Source of the DNA: Sulfurimonas sp.
GTDB taxonomy: Bacteria > Campylobacterota > Campylobacteria > Campylobacterales > Sulfurimonadaceae
Length of the DNA stretch: 7,875 nt
Direction of reading: 5' to 3'
NCBI GenBank assembly: GCA_027858865.1
Contig: JAQIBW010000064.1
Location: forward strand, 1-7,875
The translations under genes were made by a program, and so were the position numbers. The stretch's first letter is position 1; each line of letters opens with the position of its first letter. A model generated the notes under the pieces. It saw only the letters and a list, made by a program, of their open reading frames with translations. It made no database searches and had not been told where the DNA came from. Of the stretch, positions 1 through 6,332 are shown piece after piece.

Positions 1-2
1 TA

Positions 3-620
3 CATTTTGTCCCATCAATGTTAAGCCTATTTATAGAGTATGTTAAACATGGTGATCATTTAGAAGATATTAAAAGTTTTAAACCCTACATCGAAGGTGT
101 AAATATTTTTGATGAGAAAATAGTTGTAAAGGGTAATAAACTAACGCAAAAAATAGTTTTTGTGGCAGAGAATGATTTTGTGATTGCACCTTTTGTTTTA
201 AAATATTTTGATCCCCTTTCAAAAGAGATAAAAACTATATCAACAAATGAAATAAATATAAAAGTCAAAAATGCAAAAGCAAAAGAAAAACTCACTATAA
301 AAAGAGAAGAGAACGAGATGCCAAAAGTTGTGGTGAAAACTTCTTCACTCCCAAATCTTTGGATTATTTCGATTTTTATACTTGGATTACTCTTGGGTAT
401 ATTGCTTATGTTGTTGAAACCGTGGAAGTTTTTAAACAAAGAAAAAAGTGTTTCTATTAAAGATCATAAAACTCTTCTTATGAAACTACTTCCATATAAA
501 GATGATGAGCAAGTACAAAATATTGTAGATATATTAGAGAAAAATATCTACTCAGATGCTAAGATAGATGTAGATAAAAAACTATTAAAAGAGATAATAA
601 AGAAGTATAAACTAGTCTAG
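3..620 (+). CDS. BatD-like membrane protein, C-terminal part (5' end outside window)
   Basis: The frame is open to the first bases of the window, so the ATG at 18 is probably internal and the gene starts upstream. Residue numbers here count from that ATG. Residues about 15-86 form a beta-rich extracytoplasmic segment containing IAPFVLKYFDP (56-66) followed by KTIST and INIKVKN, a pattern typical of the end of the BatD (Bacteroides aerotolerance, 'oxygen tolerance') domain. A charged linker (87-108) leads to one transmembrane helix at about 114-134. A short, lysine-rich cytoplasmic tail of about 65 residues follows. BatD proteins usually accompany MoxR ATPase, DUF58 and BatA/BatB von Willebrand proteins. 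Those would lie upstream and cannot be seen, so the family call rests on the domain pattern and topology alone. The stop overlaps the stop of the opposing tyrA gene. An unrelated single-pass membrane protein remains possible. Confidence 0.62.
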   Translation, partial: HFVPSMLSLFIEYVKHGDHLEDIKSFKPYIEGVNIFDEKIVVKGNKLTQKIVFVAENDFVIAPFVLKYFDPLSKEIKTISTNEINIKVKNAKAKEKLTIKREENEMPKVVVKTSSLPNLWIISIFILGLLLGILLMLLKPWKFLNKEKSVSIKDHKTLLMKLLPYKDDEQVQNIVDILEKNIYSDAKIDVDKKLLKEIIKKYKLV

Positions 621-1442
621 AATATCGTGAAGTTTATAACCATCATTCATGGTCTTATTTACTTCACTCCATTCATCGTTTTGTATACTCTTCTTCAACA
701 TACCAAGTTCGCCTTCAAAAAGCTCTATAGCTTCAAGCAGATTTGATTTGTTTTGTTTAAAAATATCTTCCCACATATTTGGTGAGCTTTTAGCAAGTCT
801 ACTCATAGAACGAAATCCACCGGCTGCAAGAGCTAAAATAGTATGTTTGTTCTCTTGCTTCATAACAGTGTTAGCAATAGAGTAGGATATTGCGTGAGGC
901 ATGTGTGATATAAAAGCAGCATGGCGGTCGTGCTCATCTGCTCCCATAAAGTACTTTCTCATTTTAAGAGCTTTAAATATCTTTCTACTAACTTGTTGTT
1001 GAACTTTTCCGCTATCTTCTAAGTCACATAGAACTACTACCTGATCTTCATAAAGACCTTCAACCGCCGCATGTGGACCAAAGTTTTCTGTTCCTGTCAT
1101 AGGATGAGCTGCGATAAAGTTTTTTCTTATAGATACGGGAACAGAGGAGACAATTTTTGACTTAGTACTTCCTAGGTCAATAACAGTAGTGTTTTCATCT
1201 ATATCTGTTAAGTCTTTAAGCGCAGATATTACTCCATCAACTGGAATGGCTAAGAAGATTACATCATAGTTTTTAACTTCTTCAAAGTCTACTATTTCAT
1301 TAACCAAACCAAGTTCTAGAGCCTGCTTCTGATGCTCTGTATTGTGATCGCTTCCAACTATGTTATCGATAAAATCTAATTTTTTTAGACTAAGTGCCAA
1401 CGAGCCACCCATAAGTCCAAGTCCAACAATTGCTATGTTCAT
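612..1442 (-). CDS. tyrA: Prephenate dehydrogenase (tyrosine biosynthesis)
   Basis: The enzyme oxidatively decarboxylates prephenate to 4-hydroxyphenylpyruvate with NAD(P)+ in cytoplasmic tyrosine synthesis. The 276-residue product opens with a Rossmann nucleotide-binding loop, GLGLMGGS (7-14). It then shows DLGSTKSK (89-96), the family signature HPMTGTE (113-119), HDRHAAFISHMPH (171-183) and GGFRSMSRLAKSSPNMW (208-224). These are the expected cofactor and substrate-binding blocks in the usual order. H113 and the histidines of SHMPH match conserved active-site positions of TyrA. The length fits a stand-alone dehydrogenase: there is no fused chorismate mutase and no C-terminal ACT domain, so any feedback control must act through the catalytic core. 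The start is chosen because the Rossmann fold begins at once; the ribosome-binding site is only a weak purine run (AGAAGA). The gene lies 73 bp downstream of the haem protein on the same strand and could be co-transcribed with it. Confidence 0.95.
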   Translation of the reverse strand: MNIAIVGLGLMGGSLALSLKKLDFIDNIVGSDHNTEHQKQALELGLVNEIVDFEEVKNYDVIFLAIPVDGVISALKDLTDIDENTTVIDLGSTKSKIVSSVPVSIRKNFIAAHPMTGTENFGPHAAVEGLYEDQVVVLCDLEDSGKVQQQVSRKIFKALKMRKYFMGADEHDRHAAFISHMPHAISYSIANTVMKQENKHTILALAAGGFRSMSRLAKSSPNMWEDIFKQNKSNLLEAIELFEGELGMLKKSIQNDEWSEVNKTMNDGYKLHDILD

Positions 1443-1468
1443 ATTCTTCTTTTTTATTTAGTTATGAA

Positions 1469-1477
1469 ATTATGTCA
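1469..1477 (-). promoter_or_regulatory. Candidate extended -10 promoter element for tyrA
   Basis: Read on the minus strand this is TGACATAAT, which fits an extended -10 (TGn followed by a TATAAT-like hexamer). It lies 26 bp upstream of the tyrA ATG and would give a leader of about 20 nt. No good -35 hexamer is seen at 17 bp, which is common for sigma-70 promoters in Campylobacterota. It is inferred from sequence only; tyrA may also be read from the haem-protein promoter. Confidence 0.35.
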
Positions 1478-1515
1478 CAATTTACTTAACATTCACCCTA
1501 AGTGTCGTAGATTAT

Positions 1516-1968
1516 TTATAGCTGTTTTTTAAACCAAGTTGTTATAATCTCTTTCTCACCTTTGCTCAGTTTCGCTTCATCATGAGCAGAGATGTAACTA
1601 GGAAGAGCCATTATCCCATTGTTTACGGTAATAACTGCACGTTTTAGTCTCTTGTGCTTTATCTTAGAATCTATCTTGTTCCAGACAGAAAAGTTCATAG
1701 CCTTTCTACCTTTGTTTACATGTGAAGCAACGAAGAAAGATACAGGTGCAATATCTGAATAGTATGGCCATTTTGTCTCATTTGAATGACAGTCATAACA
1801 GCCTTTTTTTAAGATACTCATAACTTCATTCGGTGCTTTTAGAGATATGCTTTCATCCACAGGAGGATTTGTCTTATCCACAGAGATAAACTGTATTGAT
1901 ATAAGTAAAATGATAGTAATAATAAGTGTTTTTTTTAGCAAAGTGATAGCCTTTATAATTTTTGACAT
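1516..1968 (-). CDS. Membrane-anchored c-type haem-binding domain protein
   Basis: This 150-residue protein has a basic N-terminus and a hydrophobic segment at about 13-30, read as a signal anchor or uncleaved signal peptide that places the rest in the periplasm. The soluble part carries one c-type haem motif, CYDCH (57-61), in the context KKGCYDCHSNETKWPYYSDIAPVS. It ends with MALPSYISAHDEAKLS (120-135), GEKEII and a W near the C-terminus. This layout matches the small 'haem_bd' domain family (Pfam PF14376 as I recall it); M120 is a candidate distal ligand. Its partner and reaction are unknown; a periplasmic electron carrier or redox sensor is possible. The annotated ATG lacks a Shine-Dalgarno sequence. 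An in-frame TTG at 1939-1941 (codon 10) has AAAGG 8 nt upstream and would still keep the membrane segment, so it is a serious alternative start. tyrA follows 73 bp downstream. Confidence 0.85.
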   Translation of the reverse strand: MSKIIKAITLLKKTLIITIILLISIQFISVDKTNPPVDESISLKAPNEVMSILKKGCYDCHSNETKWPYYSDIAPVSFFVASHVNKGRKAMNFSVWNKIDSKIKHKRLKRAVITVNNGIMALPSYISAHDEAKLSKGEKEIITTWFKKQL

Positions 1969-2069
1969 ATTAGCTAAATAATGTCAACAGATTGAATTAA
2001 TAACTTCTTTACAAACATACGTTGTCTTACTGTTTATTTGCAAGAAGATTTCAATTATATAAAGAAAGT

Positions 2070-2099
2070 TTGTTTATATAGGTGCTATTTACCTATAGT
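2070..2099 (+). promoter_or_regulatory. Candidate distal bamA promoter (TTGTTT-N18-TATAGT)
   Basis: A -35-like TTGTTT (2070-2075) and a -10-like TATAGT (2094-2099) are separated by 18 bp. Transcription would start near 2106 and give bamA a leader of about 90 nt. The spacer and -10 overlap a perfect inverted repeat, so the site could be regulated. Such hexamers arise by chance in A+T-rich DNA, so confidence is modest. Confidence 0.35.
2077..2097. repeat. 7-bp inverted repeat, possible operator
   Basis: TATAGGT (2077-2083) and ACCTATA (2091-2097) are perfect reverse complements around a 7-bp spacer, giving a 21-bp dyad. It lies inside the candidate distal bamA promoter and overlaps its -10, the usual place for a dimeric repressor site. 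No regulator is identified. Confidence 0.4.
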
Positions 2100-2134
2100 G
2101 CATTACATCAAAAATACACTAATTTCAGTTTTGT

Positions 2135-2167
2135 TTTACTTAACATTAACCTCATAAAAGGTAAAAT
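2135..2167 (+). promoter_or_regulatory. Candidate proximal bamA promoter
   Basis: TAAAAT at 2162-2167 is a fair -10, and the block at 2135-2151 containing TTAACATTAACC occupies the -35 region. Transcription would start near 2174, giving a short leader. A weak GGAA lies 5 nt before the bamA ATG. A close copy of the upstream block occurs at 1481-1497, upstream of tyrA. Confidence 0.35.
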
Positions 2168-2197
2168 CTCTTCTTATTTTATAACTATGGAACCTTA

Positions 2198-4429
2198 ATG
2201 AGAATATTTTTAGCAATCATGCTAACCCTAATAACAATAAATCTATTTGCTATGACTGTAAAGTCTATTAATTATGATGGAATGGTACACATTTCAAAGC
2301 CAGTTGCTTTAAGAATGCTTGAGTTTGATGTTGGTGACAGTATCGATGATAAAACTCTTGATGAATCAATAAAGAAATATTTCAAACAAGGTTATTTTGA
2401 CGATGTTTGGGCTGAATTTGATGATGGTAATCTAACTTATCATTTTAAAGAAAAAGCTATTATCTCTAAGATTGAGCTAAAAGGCTGGAAAGAAAACGAT
2501 AAAGATATCTTAGACAGTGTTGTTCAAATTAAAAAGGGTTCACTCTACGATAAGAAAAAATTAAAAGCTGCTAAAAAGAGAATACAAGAAGCGATAGCGC
2601 AAGACGGTAAAATAGACAGTGTTGTTGAAATCGAAGAAGAAACTCTTGACAATGGTAGTATTAAAGTTACATTTATTGCAAACGAAGGTGAAGAGATAGT
2701 TATAGAAAAACTAGACTACATTGGTGTAGTCGGTTTAGAAACTGATCTTTTTAACGATGTCATCGCAAATAAAGAAGAACAGTTTATGGGTTGGTTTTGG
2801 GGACGAAATGATGGAGAGATGAAACTAGCTGATTTAGCTTACGATCCGTTAAGAATCCGTGACATGTATATGCAGTATGGTTATCTAGATGCTAAAGTTG
2901 ATGTGCCATTTGTAAGAGTGAACTTTGACCACTATACTGCTGATATGAGTTACCAGATAGAAGAGGGTGAAGTTTATCATATCAGTGGCATCTCTATCAA
3001 TCAAGTCGACCATGTAATTGATGATGCAAAGATACGAGAAGTTATTAGTTTAGAAAAGGGTGAAGCTTTTAATATAAAGACTTTTCGTGATGACGCACAA
3101 AAAATAAAAACGATTATTGCAGACCTTAGTTATGCATTTGTTCAAGTAGTTCCTGACCTTAGAAAAAACAAAAAAGATCATACTGTTGAAGTTGTTTTTA
3201 AAATCACTCCCGGTGATAAAGTTAAGATTAGAAATGTTGTAATCTCAGGAAACAATAGAACTCTAGACAGAATCATACGTAGAGAGCTTTATCTAGGGCC
3301 TGGAGATATGTACTCTTTAACTGACCTTAAAGATTCACGTAACTCTCTTGGTAGGCTTGGTTTCTTTGATGGTAACACGATAGAAGAGAAGAGAATAGAT
3401 AACTCTAGTATGGACCTTGTAGTAAAAGTAAAAGAAGCACCAACTGGTAATGTTCAACTTGGTGGTGGATATGGTAGTTATGGTGGACTACTTGTTACTG
3501 TAGCTGTAAATGATAGAAATATTTGGGGTTCTGGAATTAATATGGGTGTTAAAGCTGAAAAATCTGAAAGAACTCAAAACTACTCATTTAATATCTCAAA
3601 CCCTAGACTAAATGACAGTGACTTTAGTGGTAACTTCTCTATCTTTAAATCATTCTATGAATATAATGATTACAGTGTAGATTCTGAAGGTGTAAGTATT
3701 GGAGCAGGACATAGATTCTCAAGACATATTAGCGGGTATTTAGGATATAGTTTTTCAGATAATTCTTATAGTGATGTAGATGCTAACTCTACGGTAGCAA
3801 CTTCAACTTATTTTGAAAGTTATTCTAAAAGCTCAATTCTTATAAACTCAAAATTTGATAATACGGATGATTACTATCTTCCAAGAGAAGGTTATACGAT
3901 TAGCCAAGGTTTTGAGAAGTCAGGGATGGGCGGAGATGCAGATTTCTTTAAGAGTAGAACAAATTTTGCGAAATTTATAGGACTAGAAGATTATCTAGGT
4001 TTTGATGCTATTTTCAGATATAAAGCTAGATTTTACTTTGCCGCAGATACTGGATATCTACCAATAGCTGATAAGTTTTATATGGGTGGACTAGGAAGCG
4101 TTAGAGGTTATGAATCATATTCTATCTCTCCTACTGAAACATTGAGTGATGGAACTATTAGACGTATTGGAGCAAGACAGACTTTTTCAAATAATGCAGA
4201 GTTTAGTTTTCCACTTGTCCCTAAGGCCAAGATGAGACTTGTAACATATTTAGACTGGGGATTTATCGGTGATGATTCTTTAACTGAGTATTCTCGTGGT
4301 GGTTATGGAGTTGGACTAGAGTGGTTTTCTCCTGTAGGTCCGATTCAGTTAATGTTCTCAAAACCACTTAACAGTGAAGATGGCGATAAAACATCATCTT
4401 TCGAATTTACAATGGGACAGAGATTTTAA
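2198..4429 (+). CDS. bamA: Outer membrane protein assembly factor BamA
   Basis: BamA is the essential outer-membrane insertase that folds beta-barrel proteins. The 743-residue product begins with a hydrophobic signal peptide (about 1-18). Five periplasmic POTRA domains follow, roughly 20-88, 89-167, 168-257, 258-340 and 341-413. They are recognisable from repeated 'I..I...G' first strands and patterns such as GYLDAKVDV (228-236) and ISGNNRTLDRIIRRELYLGPGD (349-370). The C-terminal Omp85 barrel (about 420-743) shows LGGGYGSYGG, SNPRLND, LPREGY (561-566) and the loop-6 motif GSVRGY (633-638), which is VRGF-like and contacts the barrel interior. It ends in FEFTMGQRF, a beta-signal with the expected terminal phenylalanine. 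Length and architecture are normal and complete. It is transcribed divergently from the haem protein and tyrA. No skp- or lpxD-type neighbour follows, unlike many Gammaproteobacteria; the downstream gene is convergent. Confidence 0.96.
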   Translation: MRIFLAIMLTLITINLFAMTVKSINYDGMVHISKPVALRMLEFDVGDSIDDKTLDESIKKYFKQGYFDDVWAEFDDGNLTYHFKEKAIISKIELKGWKENDKDILDSVVQIKKGSLYDKKKLKAAKKRIQEAIAQDGKIDSVVEIEEETLDNGSIKVTFIANEGEEIVIEKLDYIGVVGLETDLFNDVIANKEEQFMGWFWGRNDGEMKLADLAYDPLRIRDMYMQYGYLDAKVDVPFVRVNFDHYTADMSYQIEEGEVYHISGISINQVDHVIDDAKIREVISLEKGEAFNIKTFRDDAQKIKTIIADLSYAFVQVVPDLRKNKKDHTVEVVFKITPGDKVKIRNVVISGNNRTLDRIIRRELYLGPGDMYSLTDLKDSRNSLGRLGFFDGNTIEEKRIDNSSMDLVVKVKEAPTGNVQLGGGYGSYGGLLVTVAVNDRNIWGSGINMGVKAEKSERTQNYSFNISNPRLNDSDFSGNFSIFKSFYEYNDYSVDSEGVSIGAGHRFSRHISGYLGYSFSDNSYSDVDANSTVATSTYFESYSKSSILINSKFDNTDDYYLPREGYTISQGFEKSGMGGDADFFKSRTNFAKFIGLEDYLGFDAIFRYKARFYFAADTGYLPIADKFYMGGLGSVRGYESYSISPTETLSDGTIRRIGARQTFSNNAEFSFPLVPKAKMRLVTYLDWGFIGDDSLTEYSRGGYGVGLEWFSPVGPIQLMFSKPLNSEDGDKTSSFEFTMGQRF

Positions 4430-4432
4430 TCT

Positions 4433-4450
4433 CAAAAAAATTTATTTTTG
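4433..4450 (+). terminator. Weak A/T hairpin just after bamA
   Basis: CAAAAA (4433-4438) can pair with TTTTTG (4445-4450) across a 6-nt loop, starting three bases after the bamA stop. It is almost entirely A-T pairs and thus unstable, so by itself it is a poor terminator. The stronger hairpins immediately downstream may do the work. Confidence 0.22.
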
Positions 4451-4462
4451 TAGCTTCAGGGG

Positions 4463-4489
4463 GTGATAGGGACAATTTGTCCCTGTCAC
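4463..4489. repeat. Hairpin 1 of a double stem-loop, REP-like
   Basis: Bases 4463-4474 (GTGATAGGGACA) pair with 4478-4489 (TGTCCCTGTCAC) as a 12-bp stem with one G-U pair and an ATT loop. At DNA level the core AGGGACAA-T-TTGTCCCT is a perfect dyad with one central base. The stem is far richer in G+C than the flanks. There is no adjacent T-run on either strand, so it is not a textbook intrinsic terminator, though it may act as a bidirectional end or RNA-stabilising structure for the convergent bamA and ppx transcripts. The GGGACA...TGTCCC type of palindrome resembles REP elements, but no second copy is visible here. Confidence 0.6.
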
Positions 4490-4515
4490 TATAATGGGCT
4501 TTGCTCATTATAGTG
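4487..4515. repeat. Hairpin 2 of a double stem-loop, overlapping hairpin 1
   Basis: CACTATAATG (4487-4496) pairs perfectly with CATTATAGTG (4506-4515). The inner GGC/GCT adds three more pairs, one of them G-U, leaving a TTT loop: a 13-bp stem. The first three bases (CAC) are also the last three bases of hairpin 1, so the ends of the two stems compete. Downstream on the plus strand is TGAAAAAG and on the minus strand GACAGGGA, so neither direction has the T-tract of an intrinsic terminator. Confidence 0.6.
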
Positions 4516-4526
4516 TGAAAAAGTAG

Positions 4527-5987
4527 TTAAAATATAACTTTAAAATCTTCTATAGTATCTAGCTTATTTACAGACTCTTTGCATAGGCGAAGAGTCTCTG
4601 TTGAATCTATCTTCAACACTCCATCATTAAAAATCAATTTAAAATCAATATTTCTAGGTCTATTGGCTACAAGAGATACGCTAAGAGAGAGTAGGTAGCT
4701 AAGAGCATTAAGAGTCTTTTGCTCAGGTAGTAGTTCCCCATATTTTTCTATATGCGAAGATGATGGTAGTTTCTTTTTTGCATATTTACATAGTGTAGAT
4801 ATTAATGTGATTTGATTGTGCGTAAAACCATACTCTAAAGCACTCTGAAGTATATAGTAGCTGTGTTTATTCTTGGAATAGAAGTGTATATCATTTCCAC
4901 AAGGATAAAGCTTTGCTGCAATACTAAGATTTTTGCGATATGAAACATCTATACCTAGATGCTCATGTGTAATATCAAAAAGTTTTTTGACCAGTGAGCT
5001 TAACTGATTAGATATCCCTTTTTCACTTACGTGAGAGTCTAAGATATATCTGGCTGAACTATTGTAGTGCTCAGGCAATTTGTCTTTAGAACCTCTTAGC
5101 AGATCTGCTAAAAAAGCTCCTTCTCTAACACCAACACCACTTGTTATAACATTAGTAATTGATAGCTTCTTTAGAACCCTTTGTAGTATTAGCGCACCTG
5201 GTTTAATAATATCAAACCTATCACTCTTTATGCCAAGGTTTTTAAGTTCAGTCTCGTTTGCTTTCATGATTGATGAAATAAAATCGTCTAGCTCTACGCC
5301 ACTGTAAGAAAATGCATGGAGTTTGTTAAGTGGATGATTTTTCTTTTTCATAATAGCATTTGAGATAGCTCTAAAAGTTCCACCAATACCAACAAGTGTA
5401 TTAGCTTTTAAGCCATCTAAAGCTTCTAGTTTTGCATCTATGTACTCTATGGCTTCTTTTTTGTTTTTATCGTCACAAAATAGCTCTTTGAGTCTTACTG
5501 TTCCTAAATTAAGAGAGAAAGTGTTTGAAACATTTTTATCATTTATGAGCGCTAGTTCAGTTGATCCACCGCCAATATCGATACTTAAAGCATCTTTTTG
5601 GGCAGGAAGAAGGTTTGCACAGGCTATTGCACCTAAGTACGCTTCTTTCTCACCATCAATGATTTTAATATTTAGTTTTAATTCTTCTTTTACTCTTTGA
5701 AGGAAGTTCTTTTTATTTGGAGCATCTCTAAGGGCTGAAGTTGCAACACAAAGAGTTTTTCTTGCTTTGTATGAAGAGATGATGCTTAGGAAGTCTTTTA
5801 ATGCGTCTATTGTTCTTTGCATAGCAATCTCTTGAAGATTACCACCGTTTTGGTAAGCATTTTCGGAGAGTCTCACTCTGCTTTTTGATTCGTTAAGCAG
5901 ATGAAATGCAAAACGAGAAGTTTTTTCATAAACTACTAGTCTAACTGAGTTAGAACCTATATCTATAACTGCTACTCGTTTTGCCAT
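4527..5987 (-). CDS. ppx: Ppx/GppA-family exopolyphosphatase / pppGpp phosphatase
   Basis: Enzymes of this family hydrolyse inorganic polyphosphate processively and/or convert pppGpp to ppGpp, linking phosphate storage to the stringent response. The N-terminal ASKHA module shows phosphate loop 1, DIGSNSVRL (9-17), then ATSALRDAPN (82-91), and GEKEA (112-116) with the candidate catalytic glutamates E113/E115. Phosphate loop 2, DIGGGSTEL, is at 137-145, and GIGGTFRAIS (200-209) and SGVGVREG (283-290) follow. All expected elements are present. The C-terminal helical domain (about 310-486) resembles the HD-like domain of long Ppx proteins. However, the usual 'LHDIG' segment reads KLYPCGNDIHFY (359-370), so the His-Asp metal pair is missing, while KHSYYIL (374-380) is kept. 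Which substrate dominates cannot be told from sequence. The ATG lies 12 nt after the ferredoxin stop, and only a weak AAAAG precedes it. The short gap argues for co-transcription. Confidence 0.9.
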   Translation of the reverse strand: MAKRVAVIDIGSNSVRLVVYEKTSRFAFHLLNESKSRVRLSENAYQNGGNLQEIAMQRTIDALKDFLSIISSYKARKTLCVATSALRDAPNKKNFLQRVKEELKLNIKIIDGEKEAYLGAIACANLLPAQKDALSIDIGGGSTELALINDKNVSNTFSLNLGTVRLKELFCDDKNKKEAIEYIDAKLEALDGLKANTLVGIGGTFRAISNAIMKKKNHPLNKLHAFSYSGVELDDFISSIMKANETELKNLGIKSDRFDIIKPGALILQRVLKKLSITNVITSGVGVREGAFLADLLRGSKDKLPEHYNSSARYILDSHVSEKGISNQLSSLVKKLFDITHEHLGIDVSYRKNLSIAAKLYPCGNDIHFYSKNKHSYYILQSALEYGFTHNQITLISTLCKYAKKKLPSSSHIEKYGELLPEQKTLNALSYLLSLSVSLVANRPRNIDFKLIFNDGVLKIDSTETLRLCKESVNKLDTIEDFKVIF

Positions 5988-5999
5988 TAAAAGAGACTT

Positions 6000-6251
6000 T
6001 TATTCTTCATCTTGTAAATGTTTTGATTTAAATTGAAGTTCTGCGATAGACTCAACATTATCTTTATCTAAAACAATACAATCAACTGGACATACAGAAA
6101 TACATGCCGGTTCATCGTAAACACCAACACATTCAGTACATCTATCCGGGTCTATAAAGTAAATAGGATCACCCTCTTCGATAGCAGTAGTCGGACATTC
6201 TTCGCGACATGCATCACATGCGATACACTCATCATTAATTAGTAGAGCCAT
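6000..6251 (-). CDS. 2[4Fe-4S] ferredoxin, Allochromatium (Alvin/YfhL) type
   Basis: This 83-residue protein is a small cytoplasmic low-potential electron carrier. Cluster motif 1 is C9-x2-C12-x2-C15-x3-C19-P. Motif 2 is C38-x2-C41-x8-C50-x3-C54-P with the extra cysteine C58 in CPVDC. The eight-residue stretch between C41 and C50 (VGVYDEPA) and the charged C-terminal helix (about 67-83) are hallmarks of the Allochromatium vinosum-type ferredoxins rather than the short clostridial ones. All cluster ligands are present. The start is supported by AAGG 7 nt upstream. The gene lies 12 nt upstream of ppx and 102 bp downstream of the sensor kinase, all on one strand. As I recall, C. jejuni has the same ferredoxin-phosphatase pair (fdxB Cj0354c, Cj0353c). 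Its redox partners here are unknown. Confidence 0.94.
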   Translation of the reverse strand: MALLINDECIACDACREECPTTAIEEGDPIYFIDPDRCTECVGVYDEPACISVCPVDCIVLDKDNVESIAELQFKSKHLQDEE

Positions 6252-6282
6252 TAGTAAACCTTATGTTTTATAGTTGTTTTTT

Positions 6283-6302
6283 TATAGAATTATTTTTCTA
6301 TA
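6283..6302. repeat. 7-bp inverted repeat in the ferredoxin leader
   Basis: TATAGAA (6283-6289) and TTCTATA (6296-6302) are perfect reverse complements around a 6-bp spacer. The dyad lies between a TATAAT at 6327-6332 (minus strand) and the ferredoxin start. It is not followed by a T-run in the direction of transcription, so it is not a terminator; an operator or simple A+T-rich chance dyad are both possible. Confidence 0.35.
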
Positions 6303-6326
6303 GTTTATATGCCCGATTTATATCAA

Positions 6327-6332
6327 ATTATA
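6327..6332 (-). promoter_or_regulatory. Candidate -10 element for the ferredoxin-ppx operon
   Basis: The minus strand reads TATAAT here, a perfect consensus -10 only about 20 bp past the kinase stop. Transcription would begin near 6320 and give a leader of about 70 nt containing the inverted repeat at 6283-6302. No clear -35 is present. Other TATA-like stretches in this A+T-rich gap are alternatives. Confidence 0.35.

Larger units (their letters stand above)
1969..2197. other. Divergent intergenic region between haem protein and bamA
   Basis: This 229-bp, very A+T-rich spacer must hold the promoters of both divergent genes. It contains a candidate plus-strand promoter overlapped by an inverted repeat (2070-2099) and a second promoter-like block nearer bamA (2135-2167). 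I could not pick a convincing promoter for the minus-strand haem gene. No ORF or RNA gene is recognisable. Confidence 0.6.

Noticed and set aside
1..60. A frameshift at the start of the BatD-like gene
   Set aside because: The first residues look less typical of the family, but the frame stays open to the window edge and the other two frames meet stops within 50 bases; there is too little sequence to argue for a break.
86..439. Open frame on the minus strand, about 117 codons
   Set aside because: It lies wholly inside the BatD-like gene on the opposite strand, is phenylalanine- and serine-rich as expected for the complement of a lysine-rich gene, and matches no family I know.
649..885. Open frame on the plus strand, about 78 codons
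   Set aside because: It is antisense to the conserved 3' part of tyrA, whose motifs fully explain this DNA; there is no domain or good ribosome-binding site.
4463..4515. Textbook Rho-independent terminators after bamA or ppx
   Set aside because: The stems are strong, but no T-tract follows either of them on either strand, so I list them as structured repeats instead.
5080..5700. Two plus-strand open frames (5080-5307 and 5440-5700)
   Set aside because: Both are antisense to conserved parts of the Ppx/GppA gene and have shadow-like, serine-rich compositions.
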